Below, piece by piece: positions 1 to 8,119 of a stretch of 12,118 bases of DNA. The stretch is taken from contig JAKCCP010000177.1 of the NCBI GenBank assembly GCA_021841985.1, forward strand, positions 1 through 12,118, read 5' to 3'. Origin of the DNA: Pseudomonadota bacterium. Lineage in GTDB: Bacteria > Pseudomonadota > Alphaproteobacteria > Acetobacterales > Acetobacteraceae. Below the pieces are notes generated by a model. The model was given only the letters and a program-made list of their open reading frames with translations, was not told the DNA's origin and did no database searches. A program made the position numbers and the translations under genes. Position 1 is the first letter of the stretch. Each line of letters starts with the position of its first letter.

Positions 1-1
1 T

Positions 2-289
2 GAAGCCTGGTATCTCGGCGATAAGCAGGCGTTGCGGGACGCCTACCCCAAAGTGAAGGACGACGTGCTGGGCAGATATAACCAAGATCAGGTATGCGAA
101 ACCTGGGAATTGCTAGCTGACGCAGTATATCCGGGCGGTGCAGCAGCCATCCGAAAGGCTGGTTGGCCGCTACCGGGACAAATTAAACATGAGTGGGCGG
201 AAAAGATAGGCCCGCGACTCGATCCTGGTCGCAACCTATCTCCTAGCTTCTGTAAGCTTCGTGATGGTCTGCGGCGACTCGTGACTTGA
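2..289 (+). CDS. C-terminal part of a DUF4276-like protein (5' end outside window)
   Basis: The reading frame is open from the left edge to the TGA at 287-289, giving about 95 residues, so the start lies outside the window. A TTG at 32 is in frame but is probably internal, because recognisable sequence (EAWYLGD) precedes it. The pattern EAWYLGD followed by ALRDAYPKVK, then CETWELLADAVYPGG, then SPSFCKLRDGLRRL near the end resembles, from memory, the C-terminal part of DUF4276-type proteins. Some of these are encoded beside AAA/SMC-like ATPases and have a TOPRIM-like fold. The catalytic N-terminal part is not visible, so function cannot be read here. Base composition is clearly less GC-rich than the genes to the right, which suggests different ancestry. 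No function is claimed; the family assignment is tentative. Confidence 0.5.
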   Translation, partial: EAWYLGDKQALRDAYPKVKDDVLGRYNQDQVCETWELLADAVYPGGAAAIRKAGWPLPGQIKHEWAEKIGPRLDPGRNLSPSFCKLRDGLRRLVT

Positions 290-388
290 GTTATTTGGAA
301 ACTCCAATAACAATTATGGTACATTATCAACATTGAACTCCTATTATCGGTCGATTGCGTTGAAAAAGTCCGCAAGCCCGCCGCCCCT

Positions 389-883
389 TCACGCCGGCGC
401 GCTGTTCCCCTCCGCCACAACCCGCGCTTCATGGCGCACCGGAAACCGCACCGAGCGGGCAATGAAACATTTTTTCCCGGCCTCGTGGTGCAAGGAAAGC
501 GCGAGGGCGGCATCGGACTCGGGGGTGATGGTAACGCGGGGGCGGAGCACGGCCTCGACGAACTGGCCGGCGCCATCTGGCTCCTGCTCCATCACCCCCT
601 CGGCGTCGTCGCGGTAATCCGTTACCACGACCCCGGCCTCGGCGCATAAATGCAGATACCAGAGCTGATGGCAGGCCGAGAGCGCGGCGAGGAGCAGCTC
701 CTCGGGGTTCCAGCGCGCCGCGTCGCCGCGAAAGGCGGGGTCGGACGAGCCGGGGATGGGGGGTTTGCCGGGGGCCGCGATTTCATGGTCGCGGGCGTAG
801 CCGCGATAGCTCGCGGTGCCGGCGCCGAGGTCGCCGGTCCAGCACAGTTGGGTGCGATAGGTATGGCGGGCGTTCCTGGCCAT
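389..883 (-). CDS. OsmC/Ohr-family thiol peroxidase-like protein
   Basis: This 164-aa protein has the OsmC-family layout. An N-terminal strand region (residues 1-35) has a CWTGDLGAGT segment, followed by a GSSDPAFRGD loop at 45-54. PEELLLAALSAC at 60-71 ends in the first conserved cysteine, C71, and HHEAGKKC carries the second, C139. In the family these two cysteines reduce organic or fatty-acid hydroperoxides in the cytoplasm, with a nearby Glu (E61/E62 here) taking part. The longer glycine-rich front and WYLHLC after C71 fit the 'OsmC family protein' subgroup rather than classical Ohr; that is a judgement, not a search result. The ATG at 881-883 has an AGAGG about 9 nt upstream. It is divergent from the mltB operon, with a 112-bp gap in which I see no convincing -35/-10 pair. 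Confidence 0.88.
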   Translation of the reverse strand: MARNARHTYRTQLCWTGDLGAGTASYRGYARDHEIAAPGKPPIPGSSDPAFRGDAARWNPEELLLAALSACHQLWYLHLCAEAGVVVTDYRDDAEGVMEQEPDGAGQFVEAVLRPRVTITPESDAALALSLHHEAGKKCFIARSVRFPVRHEARVVAEGNSAPA

Positions 884-995
884 TTTTCCGACGCCTCTCG
901 GTGGTTTTCGCGGCGAAGCCCAATGCGCGGGCGGGGTTTAACAATCCGCTCCCGCGCGATGGCGGAGCGGGCGGAGTTGTGGCAGATGCTCGGCC

Positions 996-1958
996 ATGAT
1001 TTCGAGGCGATTCGTCTTGAGCGGCGGGCTGGCCGCCGCGAGTGTTCTCCGCGCCCCGCCGGTGTGCGCGGCGGCGGGCGATTTTGCGAGCTTCCTTGCA
1101 ACCTTTCGCGCGAGCGCCCGCGCGGCCGGGATCAGCGGGGCGACGCTCGATCGCGCGCTTGCCGGGCTCGCCCCCGATCCGCGCGTCGTGGCGCTCGATC
1201 GCCACCAGCCGGAATTCACCCTGAGCTGGGCGCAGTATCGCGCGAGCCGCGTCTCGCCCGCGCGCATCAGCCAGGGCCGCGACGCGCGCGCCCGATCGGC
1301 CGCGCTGCTCCGCGATGTCGCGACCGCTTATGGCGTCGATCCGGCGGTGGTGGTGGGCATCTGGGGGCTGGAGTCGAATTACGGCACCTATCAGGGGGAT
1401 TTCTCGACCGTTTCGGCGCTCGCGACCTTGGCCTGGGAGGGGCGGCGGGCGGCGCTGTTCAAAAGCGAGCTGATCGCGGCGCTCCGCATTCTCGATGCCG
1501 GCAAACTGTCCACCGCGCGGCTCACCGGGAGTTATGCCGGCGCGATGGGCCAGCCGCAATTCATGCCGAGCGCCTATCTTCGCTATGGCGTCGATTTCAA
1601 TGGCGATGGCAGTTGCGATATCTGGACCGATACCGCCGACGTGCTGGCCTCGATCGGCAATTATCTCGCCCGCCACGGCTGGCGGCGGGGCCTCGGCTGG
1701 GGTGCGGCGGTGGCGCTGCCGCCCGATTTCGATGCCGCCCATGCCGGGGCGCGAAGCCTCGCCGAGTGGCGGGCGCTCGGCCTCTCGCCCCGCCGCCCAC
1801 TCGGCCCGCCCGAAGCCGAGGCCAGGCTCGTGCTGCCGGGGGGGATTTCGGGCGAGGCATTTCTGGTGAGCGAGAATTTCGCGGTGATCCGGCGCTATAA
1901 TGCGTCCGATTTCTATGCGCTCGCGGTCGGGTTGCTGGGTGATGAGGTGGTGGCATGA
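996..1958 (+). CDS. mltB: Lytic murein transglycosylase, MltB/SLT_2 type
   Basis: This 320-aa exported enzyme is expected to cleave the MurNAc-GlcNAc bond of peptidoglycan with formation of 1,6-anhydro-muropeptides. MISRRFVLSGG followed by a hydrophobic stretch and an Ala-rich VCAAA site (about residues 1-27) is a signal peptide. The SRRFVLSG is twin-arginine-like, so Tat export is possible, but Sec cannot be excluded. No lipobox is obvious. The MltB-type catalytic domain covers about 30-275. GIWGLESNYG (121-130) holds the expected catalytic Glu at E126, and GSYAGAMGQPQFMPS (178-192) and VDFNGDGSCDIW (199-210) are hallmark blocks of the family. The ATG at 996 is chosen because it directly precedes the signal peptide; its ribosome site is weak. 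Its TGA overlaps the rlpA start by ATGA. First gene of the operon. Confidence 0.92.
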   Translation: MISRRFVLSGGLAAASVLRAPPVCAAAGDFASFLATFRASARAAGISGATLDRALAGLAPDPRVVALDRHQPEFTLSWAQYRASRVSPARISQGRDARARSAALLRDVATAYGVDPAVVVGIWGLESNYGTYQGDFSTVSALATLAWEGRRAALFKSELIAALRILDAGKLSTARLTGSYAGAMGQPQFMPSAYLRYGVDFNGDGSCDIWTDTADVLASIGNYLARHGWRRGLGWGAAVALPPDFDAAHAGARSLAEWRALGLSPRRPLGPPEAEARLVLPGGISGEAFLVSENFAVIRRYNASDFYALAVGLLGDEVVA

Positions 1959-2917
1959 AGCGCGCGACCCTGGTGATGTTGGCGCTGCTCGCCGGCTGCG
2001 GGCCGGCCGGGGCGGACGAGCAGGGCGGGTCGGGGCTGTCGGCGCTGCGCCATTTCTTCTCCCGGTTGTTTGGCGGCGGCCCGCCCCCGGTCGTGGCCTC
2101 GCCCCATTACGTGCTGGGCGCGCCCTATCAGGCGGGCGGCGTGTGGTATTATCCCGCCGAGCATTTCAACTATCAGGCGAGTGGCCTCGTCATGGTCGAT
2201 CCCCCCGGCCACCCGCCGCTCACCGCCGATGGCGAGTTCTATGATCCGAACGCCATGGCCGCCGCCCATCCGACCTTGCAGCTTCCGGCCATCGCCCGCG
2301 TCACCGATCTTGAGACCGGGCGGCAGGTGGTGCTGCGCATCAATGATCGCGGCCCGGCGAACCCTGGGCGCATCCTTTCGGTCACGCCGCGGGTCGCGCA
2401 ACTGCTCGGCATCACCAGCGGGGTCGCGCAAATCCGGGTGACGCTGGAGACCGCCGAGAGCGAGGCCGTGGCGGCGGCGATGCCCGGCCACGCGGCCGCC
2501 GCCCAGGTCACGACGGCGCCGCGCGACAGCGTCGCGGTCGCCGATCTGCCCCCGCCCAATGGTGCGCCCACCGCGCCGCCCGCCGCCGCCGCGCCCGTCG
2601 CCCAGGCCACCGATCCGCTGGCCGCGGCCCCGCTCACCGTGCCGCTCCGGCTGCCCGAGCGCGTGATGGAGGGGCCGCCCGATCCCGGCGCGCTTTATGT
2701 CGAATGCGGCACCTTCAGCACCGCCGCGTATGCCTATCGCCAGCAGGCGATGCTGCCTGGCCTGCCCGTGCGTGTCGAGCGCCGCCTCGTCGAGGGCCAG
2801 GAGAGCGATACCGTCAGGGTCGGCCCGCTCGCCGGGCCGGCGGAGGCCGACAGCGTGCTCGCCCGCGTGCTCGCCGCCGGCATCACCGGGGCGGCGATCA
2901 TCGTCGAGAGACCCTAA
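1955..2917 (+). CDS. rlpA: RlpA: septal-ring lytic transglycosylase/lipoprotein with SPOR domain
   Basis: This 320-aa predicted lipoprotein has signal MKRATLVMLALLAGCG, with lipobox LLAG-C and the lipidated Cys at position 15. The double-psi beta-barrel domain lies at about 50-162 and a SPOR domain at about 243-320 (starting near ALYVECGTF), which in the family binds denuded septal glycan. The catalytic trio reported for Pseudomonas RlpA (E120, H131, D157) is matched in both identity and spacing by E94 (ADGEFYD), H105 (AAHPTL) and D131 (INDRGPA). The stretch before E94 lacks the usual WYG motif and reads LVMVDPPGHPPLTADGE. Residues about 166-240 are a low-complexity Ala/Pro linker. The start overlaps the mltB stop (1955-1958), implying translational coupling. 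Pairing with another lytic transglycosylase and a D,D-carboxypeptidase fits a role in septal wall processing. Confidence 0.92.
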   Translation: MKRATLVMLALLAGCGPAGADEQGGSGLSALRHFFSRLFGGGPPPVVASPHYVLGAPYQAGGVWYYPAEHFNYQASGLVMVDPPGHPPLTADGEFYDPNAMAAAHPTLQLPAIARVTDLETGRQVVLRINDRGPANPGRILSVTPRVAQLLGITSGVAQIRVTLETAESEAVAAAMPGHAAAAQVTTAPRDSVAVADLPPPNGAPTAPPAAAAPVAQATDPLAAAPLTVPLRLPERVMEGPPDPGALYVECGTFSTAAYAYRQQAMLPGLPVRVERRLVEGQESDTVRVGPLAGPAEADSVLARVLAAGITGAAIIVERP

Positions 2918-2921
2918 TGGG

Positions 2922-2926
2922 AGGAG
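2922..2926 (+). promoter_or_regulatory. Ribosome binding site fixing the D,D-carboxypeptidase start
   Basis: AGGAG lies 8 nt before the ATG at 2935. A second in-frame ATG at 2917, overlapping the rlpA TAA, lacks such a site at proper distance, and starting there would put extra residues in front of the basic-hydrophobic signal peptide. The 2935 start is therefore preferred. Confidence 0.7.
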
Positions 2927-2934
2927 CGCCCGCC

Positions 2935-4149
2935 ATGCCGAGGCGTCGTTTAGTGCTGCTGGCCGGGATCGCGCTGGGGGCGGGGCTCGGCGTCGCCCGC
3001 GCGGCGAGCCAGAAAACCACGCACCCGCCACGCGCCGCGCCGCCGCCCGTGCCGGCGACGCCGCCGAGCCCGGCCACGACCCCGCTCGGCCCCGTCGATA
3101 CCGCCGCGCGCTGGGCCTTCATCAGCGATTTCAACACCGGCGCCGATCTTCTCAACAAGAACGCCGATGAGGCGATGGTGCCGTCCTCGATGACCAAGCT
3201 GATGACGATCTATATCGTCTATGGCATGCTCAAGGCGGGGCGCTTGCAGCTCGATCAGGTGCTGCCGGTGAGCGAGCGCGCCTGGCGGACGGGGGGGTCG
3301 AAAATGTTCGTGCCCTATCCTGGTGGCGTCAAGGTCGAGGACCTGATCCGTGGCATCGTCGTCGATTCCGGCAATGATGCCTGCATCGTTTTCGCCGAGG
3401 CGATCGCCGGCTCGGAGGAGCAGTTTGTTGACCTGATGAACCAGAAGGCCAAGGAACTCGGCCTTACCCATTCGGTGTTCAAGAACTGCACCGGCCTGCC
3501 CGATCCCGGCCATGTCATGTCGTGCCGCGACATCGCGACACTGGCCGCCGACCTGATCCGCACATATCCCGAGTATTATCACTACGACTCGGAAAAAACC
3601 TTCAAATACAACAATATCGAGCAATATAATCGAAACCCGCTGGTGCAGAAGGGGATCGCCGACGGGCTCAAGACCGGGCATACCGAGGCCGGCGGCTATG
3701 GCCTCGTGGTCAGCGCCGAGCGCGCCGGGCGGCGGGTGATCGTGGTGCTGAACGGCATGGAAAGCATGCGCCAGCGCGCCGAGGAGGCCGAGCGGCTGCT
3801 TGAATGGGCCTATCGCGAGTTCGAGAACGTCACCCTGATCGCCGCCGCGCAGCCGCTCGATCGGGTGCCGGTCTGGCTCGGTCAGACCCCCTCGGTGGCG
3901 CTGGTGACCGGGCGCGATATCGTGGTGACGATGCCCCGGCAATGGCAGAACAAGGCCAAGGTGACGCTGCACTATACCGCCCCGGTCGCGGCCCCCGTGG
4001 CCAAGGGCGCGGTGCTCGGCAGTCTCACGCTCGCCGGACAGGGCGTTCCCGCGCTCGAGGCGCCGCTGCTGGCGGCCGAGAATGTCCCGCGCCTGCCGCT
4101 GCCGGGCCGGGCGCTGGCGGTGCTGACGCATTATCTCACCGGCAATTGA
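2935..4149 (+). CDS. Serine-type D-Ala-D-Ala carboxypeptidase (PBP5/DacA-C-F family)
   Basis: This 404-aa periplasmic low-molecular-weight penicillin-binding protein should trim the terminal D-Ala of pentapeptide stems and so limit cross-linking. The signal peptide is MPRRRLVLLAGIALG to about residue 24 (ARA-A site), followed by a Pro-rich linker at about 30-53. The S11 peptidase domain carries all three active-site motifs: SMTK (S85-K88, nucleophile S85), SGN (145-147) and KTG (246-248). Residues about 290-385 fit the PBP5-type beta-rich C-terminal domain, and the last 15 or so residues may form an amphipathic membrane-associating helix. The open frame extends upstream into rlpA, but the start at 2935 is set by the RBS and signal peptide. 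It lies 17 nt after rlpA. The number of such paralogues per genome varies, so no specific dac letter is assigned. Confidence 0.92.
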   Translation: MPRRRLVLLAGIALGAGLGVARAASQKTTHPPRAAPPPVPATPPSPATTPLGPVDTAARWAFISDFNTGADLLNKNADEAMVPSSMTKLMTIYIVYGMLKAGRLQLDQVLPVSERAWRTGGSKMFVPYPGGVKVEDLIRGIVVDSGNDACIVFAEAIAGSEEQFVDLMNQKAKELGLTHSVFKNCTGLPDPGHVMSCRDIATLAADLIRTYPEYYHYDSEKTFKYNNIEQYNRNPLVQKGIADGLKTGHTEAGGYGLVVSAERAGRRVIVVLNGMESMRQRAEEAERLLEWAYREFENVTLIAAAQPLDRVPVWLGQTPSVALVTGRDIVVTMPRQWQNKAKVTLHYTAPVAAPVAKGAVLGSLTLAGQGVPALEAPLLAAENVPRLPLPGRALAVLTHYLTGN

Positions 4150-4169
4150 AGGTCGGGGCAACCGAGCCG

Positions 4170-4796
4170 GTGGCGCGCGGCCGCTTCATTACGTTCGAGG
4201 GCGGCGAGGGGGCGGGAAAATCGACCCAGGCGCGGCGCCTCGCGGCCCATCTCGAGGCTGCCGGACAAAAGATCGTGCTGACGCGCGAGCCCGGCGGCAC
4301 GGCGGGGGCGGAGCGCATCCGCGCCCTGCTGCTCGACGCGGCGGCGGCGTGGACCGGGCTCGCCGAGATCCTGCTGCATTTCGCCGCCCGCGCCGATCAT
4401 GTCGCGCGCGTCATCCGTCCGGCGCTGGCAGCCGGCAGCATTGTGATTTGCGACCGTTTCACCGATTCGACGCTCGCCTATCAAGGCTATGGCCAGGGCG
4501 GCGACCGCGCCGCGATCGCCCAGCTCGCGCGCCTGATCGCGCTCGAGCCAGACCTTACCATCGTCCTCGATATATCGGTTTCAGATAGTCTTTCGCGGCT
4601 TGCGGCGCGCGGCGAAAAAGCCGATCGCTATGAGCGTCTGGGAGCGGATTTCTTCGCCCGCGTGGCGGCGGGTTTCCGCGCCATCGCCGCCGCCGCGCCG
4701 GAGCGCTGCGTGCTGATCGGGGCGGTGGACGATGAGGCGCGGATTGCCGCGCGGATCGCGGACCTGGTCCGCGAGCGTCTCGGTCTTGACGCATGA
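4170..4796 (+). CDS. tmk: Thymidylate kinase
   Basis: Tmk phosphorylates dTMP to dTDP with ATP in the cytoplasm, a required step of dTTP synthesis. The protein, about 208 aa, is of normal length. It shows the P-loop GGEGAGKST near the N-terminus, then TREPGGT, the DRFTDSTLAYQGYG block (DR[FY] dTMP-binding motif) and ALEPDLTIVLDI. A lid-type Arg stretch follows in AARGEKADRYE. The start is uncertain. The GTG at 4170 gives MARGRFITFEGGEG, the usual distance to the P-loop. A TTG at 4146, overlapping the preceding TGA, would add 8 residues. Neither has a strong Shine-Dalgarno sequence, so translation may depend on coupling to the upstream gene. The stop overlaps the holB start (ATGA, 4793-4796). 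The tmk-holB order is common in bacteria. Confidence 0.93.
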   Translation: MARGRFITFEGGEGAGKSTQARRLAAHLEAAGQKIVLTREPGGTAGAERIRALLLDAAAAWTGLAEILLHFAARADHVARVIRPALAAGSIVICDRFTDSTLAYQGYGQGGDRAAIAQLARLIALEPDLTIVLDISVSDSLSRLAARGEKADRYERLGADFFARVAAGFRAIAAAAPERCVLIGAVDDEARIAARIADLVRERLGLDA

Positions 4797-5806
4797 ACGG
4801 GTTGGCGGCGGCGCGCGCCAATCCCTTTTTGCTCGGCCACGCGGCGGCCGAGGCGGCCCTGGCCGAGGCGGCCTGGGCCGGGCGGCTCCATCACGCCTGG
4901 CTGATCACGGGGCCGCCTGGCATCGGCAAGGCAACCCTTGCCTTTCGCTTCGCCCGCTGGCTGCTCGCGGGGGCGCCGCGCGATGCGGGGGAGGGTTTGT
5001 TTCTCGACCCCGCCGATCCGGTGTTCCGCCGGGTCGCGGCCGGCAGCCATGCCGATCTCCTGACGCTGGAGCGCGGCTTCGATGAGCGGCGCAAGCGCCA
5101 GCGGCGGGATATTCTGGTCGAGGATGTGCGGGCCGTGGGCGGGTTTCTCCGCCTCACCCCGGCCGAGGGCGGCTGGCGGGTGGTGGTGATCGACGGCGCC
5201 GAGGCGCTCAACCGCAATGCCGCCAACGCGCTGCTGAAACTGCTCGAGGAGCCGCCGCCGCGCGCCGTGCTGCTGCTGACCTGCGCCGCGCCAGGCCGGC
5301 TGTTGCCCACCATTCGCAGCCGCTGTCGCACGCTTCGCCTGGCGCCCCTGCCGGCGGCCGAAATGGCCGACCTGCTCGCCCGCCTGCTGCCCGAGATCGA
5401 CCCGCCCGAGCGCGCCCGCCTCGGTGAGCTGGCGGAGGGCATGCCCGGCCGCGCCGTGACGCTCGCCGCCGAGGGCGGTCTTGCCCTGGCCGGGCTGGTG
5501 GAGGAAACCCTGGCCGCCCTGCCCGCGATCGCGCCGACCCGCGCCTATGATCTCGCCGATCGCGTGCTCGCGAGCGAGGAGGGCGGGTTCGAGGTGTTTC
5601 TCGATCTGCTGCGCGACCGGCTGGCCCGCGCGGTCCGGGTTGCGGGGCGGGGCGGCGGGACGGCGCCCTGGCTTGCCGCGCGCCCCCTTGAAGATTGGGC
5701 CGCGCTATGGCACGCGCTGGGACGGCTGCAGGACGAGACCGGGCGGTTCTATCTCGACAAGCGGCAAGCCATCCTGATGAGCCTGAGCCGGCTGGGAACC
5801 CCATGA
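4793..5806 (+). CDS. holB: DNA polymerase III delta' subunit
   Basis: This 337-aa AAA+ clamp-loader subunit works with delta and the gamma/tau subunits to load the beta clamp. A Walker A-like GPPGIGK (40-46) is followed by VVVIDGAEALN (130-140) in the Walker B position. NALLKLLEEPPP (145-156), diagnostic of this clamp-loader family, and an SRC sensor at 176-178 (TIRSRCR) complete the set. The four zinc-binding cysteines seen in some delta' and gamma subunits are not present between 60 and 100. The C-terminal third (about 220-337) is the helical collar domain. It overlaps tmk at the start and metG at the end by ATGA, so co-translation with both is likely. Product assignment is secure from motifs plus tmk neighbourhood. 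Confidence 0.92.
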   Translation: MNGLAAARANPFLLGHAAAEAALAEAAWAGRLHHAWLITGPPGIGKATLAFRFARWLLAGAPRDAGEGLFLDPADPVFRRVAAGSHADLLTLERGFDERRKRQRRDILVEDVRAVGGFLRLTPAEGGWRVVVIDGAEALNRNAANALLKLLEEPPPRAVLLLTCAAPGRLLPTIRSRCRTLRLAPLPAAEMADLLARLLPEIDPPERARLGELAEGMPGRAVTLAAEGGLALAGLVEETLAALPAIAPTRAYDLADRVLASEEGGFEVFLDLLRDRLARAVRVAGRGGGTAPWLAARPLEDWAALWHALGRLQDETGRFYLDKRQAILMSLSRLGTP

Positions 5807-7338
5807 ACAAGCATTTCTACCTCACCACGCCGATCTATTACGTCAACGGCGCGCCGCATATCGGGCATGCCTATACCTCGATCGCGGCCGATGTGCTGGC
5901 GCGCTGGAAGCGGCTTGACGGCTATGAGGTCTTCTTCCTCACCGGCACCGACGAGCACGGCCAGAAGGTCGAAAAAGCCGCCGCCGAGGCCGGGCTCGAC
6001 CCGCAGGGGTTCACCGATCAGGTGGCCGCCGATTTCCGCGACATGGCGGCGCGGATGAATATTTCCAACGATGATTTCATCCGCACCACCGAGCCCCGCC
6101 ACAAGCGCGCCTGCGCCGAACTCTGGCGCCGCCTCGAGGCCCATGGCGCGATCTATCTCGGCCATTACGAGGGCTGGTACGCGGTGCGCGACGAGGCGTT
6201 CTATAACCAGGGCGAACTCACGCTCGGCGCCGATGGCATCCGCCGGGCGCCCTCGGGGGCGCCGGTCGAGTGGGTGCGCGAGCCCTCGTATTTTTTCCGG
6301 CTTTCCTCCTGGCAGGACAAACTCCTCGAATTCCACGAGAAAAACCCTGATTTCATCGCCCCCGTCGCGCGCCGCAACGAGGTATTGAGCTTTATCCGGA
6401 GCGGGCTCGAGGATCTCTCGATCAGCCGCACCAGCTTCACCTGGGGCATTCCGGTGCCCGGCGATCCGGCGCATGTCATGTATGTCTGGCTCGATGCCTT
6501 GACCAATTACATCACCGCCGCCGGCTTTCCCGACGAGGCCGATCCGCGCTGGGGTTTCTGGCCGGCCGATCTGCACATCGTCGGCAAGGAGATCGTGCGG
6601 TTTCACGCGGTCTATTGGCCGGCCTTCCTGATGGCCGCCGGCCTCGCGCCGCCCCAGCGCATCTATTCCCATGGCTGGTGGACGGTCGAGGGCGAGAAGA
6701 TGAGCAAGTCGCTCGGCAATGTCATCGACCCGCGTGAGCTGGTGGCGACGTTCGGGCGGGATGCGCTGCGCTATTTTCTCCTGCGCGAGGTGCCTTTCGG
6801 CAATGACGGTGATTTCAGCCGCAAGGCGCTGATTACGCGGCTCAACGGCGAGCTGGCCAACGATCTCGGCAATCTGGCGCAGCGCACGCTCTCGCTCGTC
6901 GCGCGGCAATGCGCCGGGGTGCGGCCGGCGCGCGGCGCATCGATCGCGCCCGATCAGGCGCTCCGCGATGCCGCCGCTGCCCTCCCCGCCCTGGTGCGCG
7001 GGGCATTGGAAAAACTTGCCTTTCATGAGGCGCTGGAGGACGTGTGGCGCGTGGTGCGCGCCGCCAATGCCTATATCGACCACCAGGCCCCCTGGGCGCT
7101 GGCCAGGACCGATCGCGCCCGCATGGCGAGCGTGCTCCGGGTTCTTCTCGATGCCATCAGGGGGGTGGCGACGGTCTTGCAGCCGTTCATGCCCGAGAGC
7201 ATGGCGCGGATGCTCGATCAGCTCGGCGTGCCCGCCGACGCCCGCGGCCTCGCTTCACTTGACCAGGATTTGCCCGCTGGCGCAGCCTTGCCGCCGCCCG
7301 AGGGCATTTTTCCGCGCTTTGACGCGCTTTCCCGATAG
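5803..7338 (+). CDS. metG: Methionyl-tRNA synthetase (zinc-knuckle-free type)
   Basis: MetG charges tRNA-Met and initiator tRNA with methionine. The 511-aa class I synthetase begins MNKHFYLTTPIYYVNG and carries HIGH at 19-22 and KMSKS at 299-303, followed by SLGNVIDP. The connective insertion at about 115-160 (YAVRDEAFYN) lacks the CxxC pairs of the E. coli-type zinc knuckle, which fits the MetG subgroup common in alphaproteobacteria. The helical anticodon-binding domain covers about 345-480. There is no C-terminal tRNA-binding (Arc1p/EMAP-like) extension, consistent with the short length. Open frame continues upstream inside holB, but the ATG at 5803 overlapping the holB TGA is the clear start. 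A tatD gene follows 7 nt downstream. Confidence 0.96.
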   Translation: MNKHFYLTTPIYYVNGAPHIGHAYTSIAADVLARWKRLDGYEVFFLTGTDEHGQKVEKAAAEAGLDPQGFTDQVAADFRDMAARMNISNDDFIRTTEPRHKRACAELWRRLEAHGAIYLGHYEGWYAVRDEAFYNQGELTLGADGIRRAPSGAPVEWVREPSYFFRLSSWQDKLLEFHEKNPDFIAPVARRNEVLSFIRSGLEDLSISRTSFTWGIPVPGDPAHVMYVWLDALTNYITAAGFPDEADPRWGFWPADLHIVGKEIVRFHAVYWPAFLMAAGLAPPQRIYSHGWWTVEGEKMSKSLGNVIDPRELVATFGRDALRYFLLREVPFGNDGDFSRKALITRLNGELANDLGNLAQRTLSLVARQCAGVRPARGASIAPDQALRDAAAALPALVRGALEKLAFHEALEDVWRVVRAANAYIDHQAPWALARTDRARMASVLRVLLDAIRGVATVLQPFMPESMARMLDQLGVPADARGLASLDQDLPAGAALPPPEGIFPRFDALSR

Positions 7339-7345
7339 AGGCCGG

Positions 7346-8119
7346 ATGCTGATCGATTCGCATTGCCATCTCGACTATTTTTCGCCCCCCGAACGCGAGG
7401 CGGTTCTGGCGCGCGCCGGCGCGGCCGGGGTGGGGGGGATGGTGACGGTCGCGACCAGGTTCTCCCAGACCGCCGAGCTGGTCGCGATCAGCGCCGCCCT
7501 GCCGACGCTCTGGTGCACGGTCGGGGTGCACCCGCATCATGCGGGGGAGGAAGAAGGGCCGACGCCGGAGGCGATCGCGGCGGCGGCCGCGCATCCCAAA
7601 GTGGTTGGCATCGGCGAGTCGGGGCTCGATTATTTCTACGATCGCGCCCCGCGCCCGGTGCAGCAGGCGAGCTTCCGCGCCCATATCCGCGCCGCGCGCC
7701 AGGCCCACCTGCCGCTCGTCATCCACGCCCGCGACGCCGATGCGGATATCGCCGCCATTCTCGCGGAGGAGTGGGAGCGGGGTGGCCCGTTTGCCTTCCT
7801 GTTGCATTGCTTCAGCTCGGGCCGGGGGCTGGCCGAGGCGGCGCTCGCGCGGGGTGGCTATATCAGTTTCTCCGGCATCCTGACCTTTCCGAAATCCGAC
7901 GACCTCCGCGCCCTCGCCCGCGATATTCCCCGCGAGCGCCTGCTGGTCGAAACCGACGCGCCCTATCTCGCGCCGGTGCCCCATCGCGGCAAGCGCAACG
8001 AGCCAAGTTTCATCGTCCATACCGCTTCCCGGCTGGCGGACCTGCGGGGCATGACGCCCGCGGCGCTCGCCGACCTCACCACGGAAAATTTCCGCCGCCT
8101 GTTTCAGAAGGCGCGCTGA
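7346..8119 (+). CDS. tatD: TatD-family metal-dependent hydrolase/DNase
   Basis: This 257-aa TIM-barrel amidohydrolase-fold protein belongs to the TatD/YcfH/YabD group. Metal ligands are all visible: H6 and H8 in DSHCHLD, E91 in GIGESGLDYFYD, H127 in VIHARD, H154 in LLHCFSS and D204 in LVETDAPYLAP. Characterised family members are Mg-dependent 3'-5' exonucleases acting on DNA and are linked to repair; the exact substrate here is unknown. The ATG at 7346 follows the metG stop by 7 nt, with AGAGG at 7337-7341 as a close ribosome site. Longer upstream open frame overlaps metG and has no role. The metG-tatD-MBL order is recurrent in proteobacteria. The stop overlaps the next start in TGATG. Confidence 0.94.
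   Translation: MLIDSHCHLDYFSPPEREAVLARAGAAGVGGMVTVATRFSQTAELVAISAALPTLWCTVGVHPHHAGEEEGPTPEAIAAAAAHPKVVGIGESGLDYFYDRAPRPVQQASFRAHIRAARQAHLPLVIHARDADADIAAILAEEWERGGPFAFLLHCFSSGRGLAEAALARGGYISFSGILTFPKSDDLRALARDIPRERLLVETDAPYLAPVPHRGKRNEPSFIVHTASRLADLRGMTPAALADLTTENFRRLFQKAR

Noticed and set aside
290..311. Hairpin GTTATTTGGA / TCCAATAAC right after the stop of the left-edge gene
   Set aside because: The stem is short, AT-rich and has a bulge, with no T tract after it; too weak to call a terminator.
650..1900. Long 416-aa open frame on the plus strand, and similar long frames on the minus strand such as 783-1742, 1913-3031, 2950-4161 and 5749-7083
   Set aside because: They are shadows of osmC, mltB, rlpA, the carboxypeptidase and metG produced by high GC; they are Arg/Pro/Ala-rich, match no family and overlap genes with clear motifs.
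2917..2919. Upstream ATG as the start of the D,D-carboxypeptidase
   Set aside because: No ribosome site at a fitting distance; the AGGAG at 2922-2926 serves the ATG at 2935, which directly begins the signal peptide.
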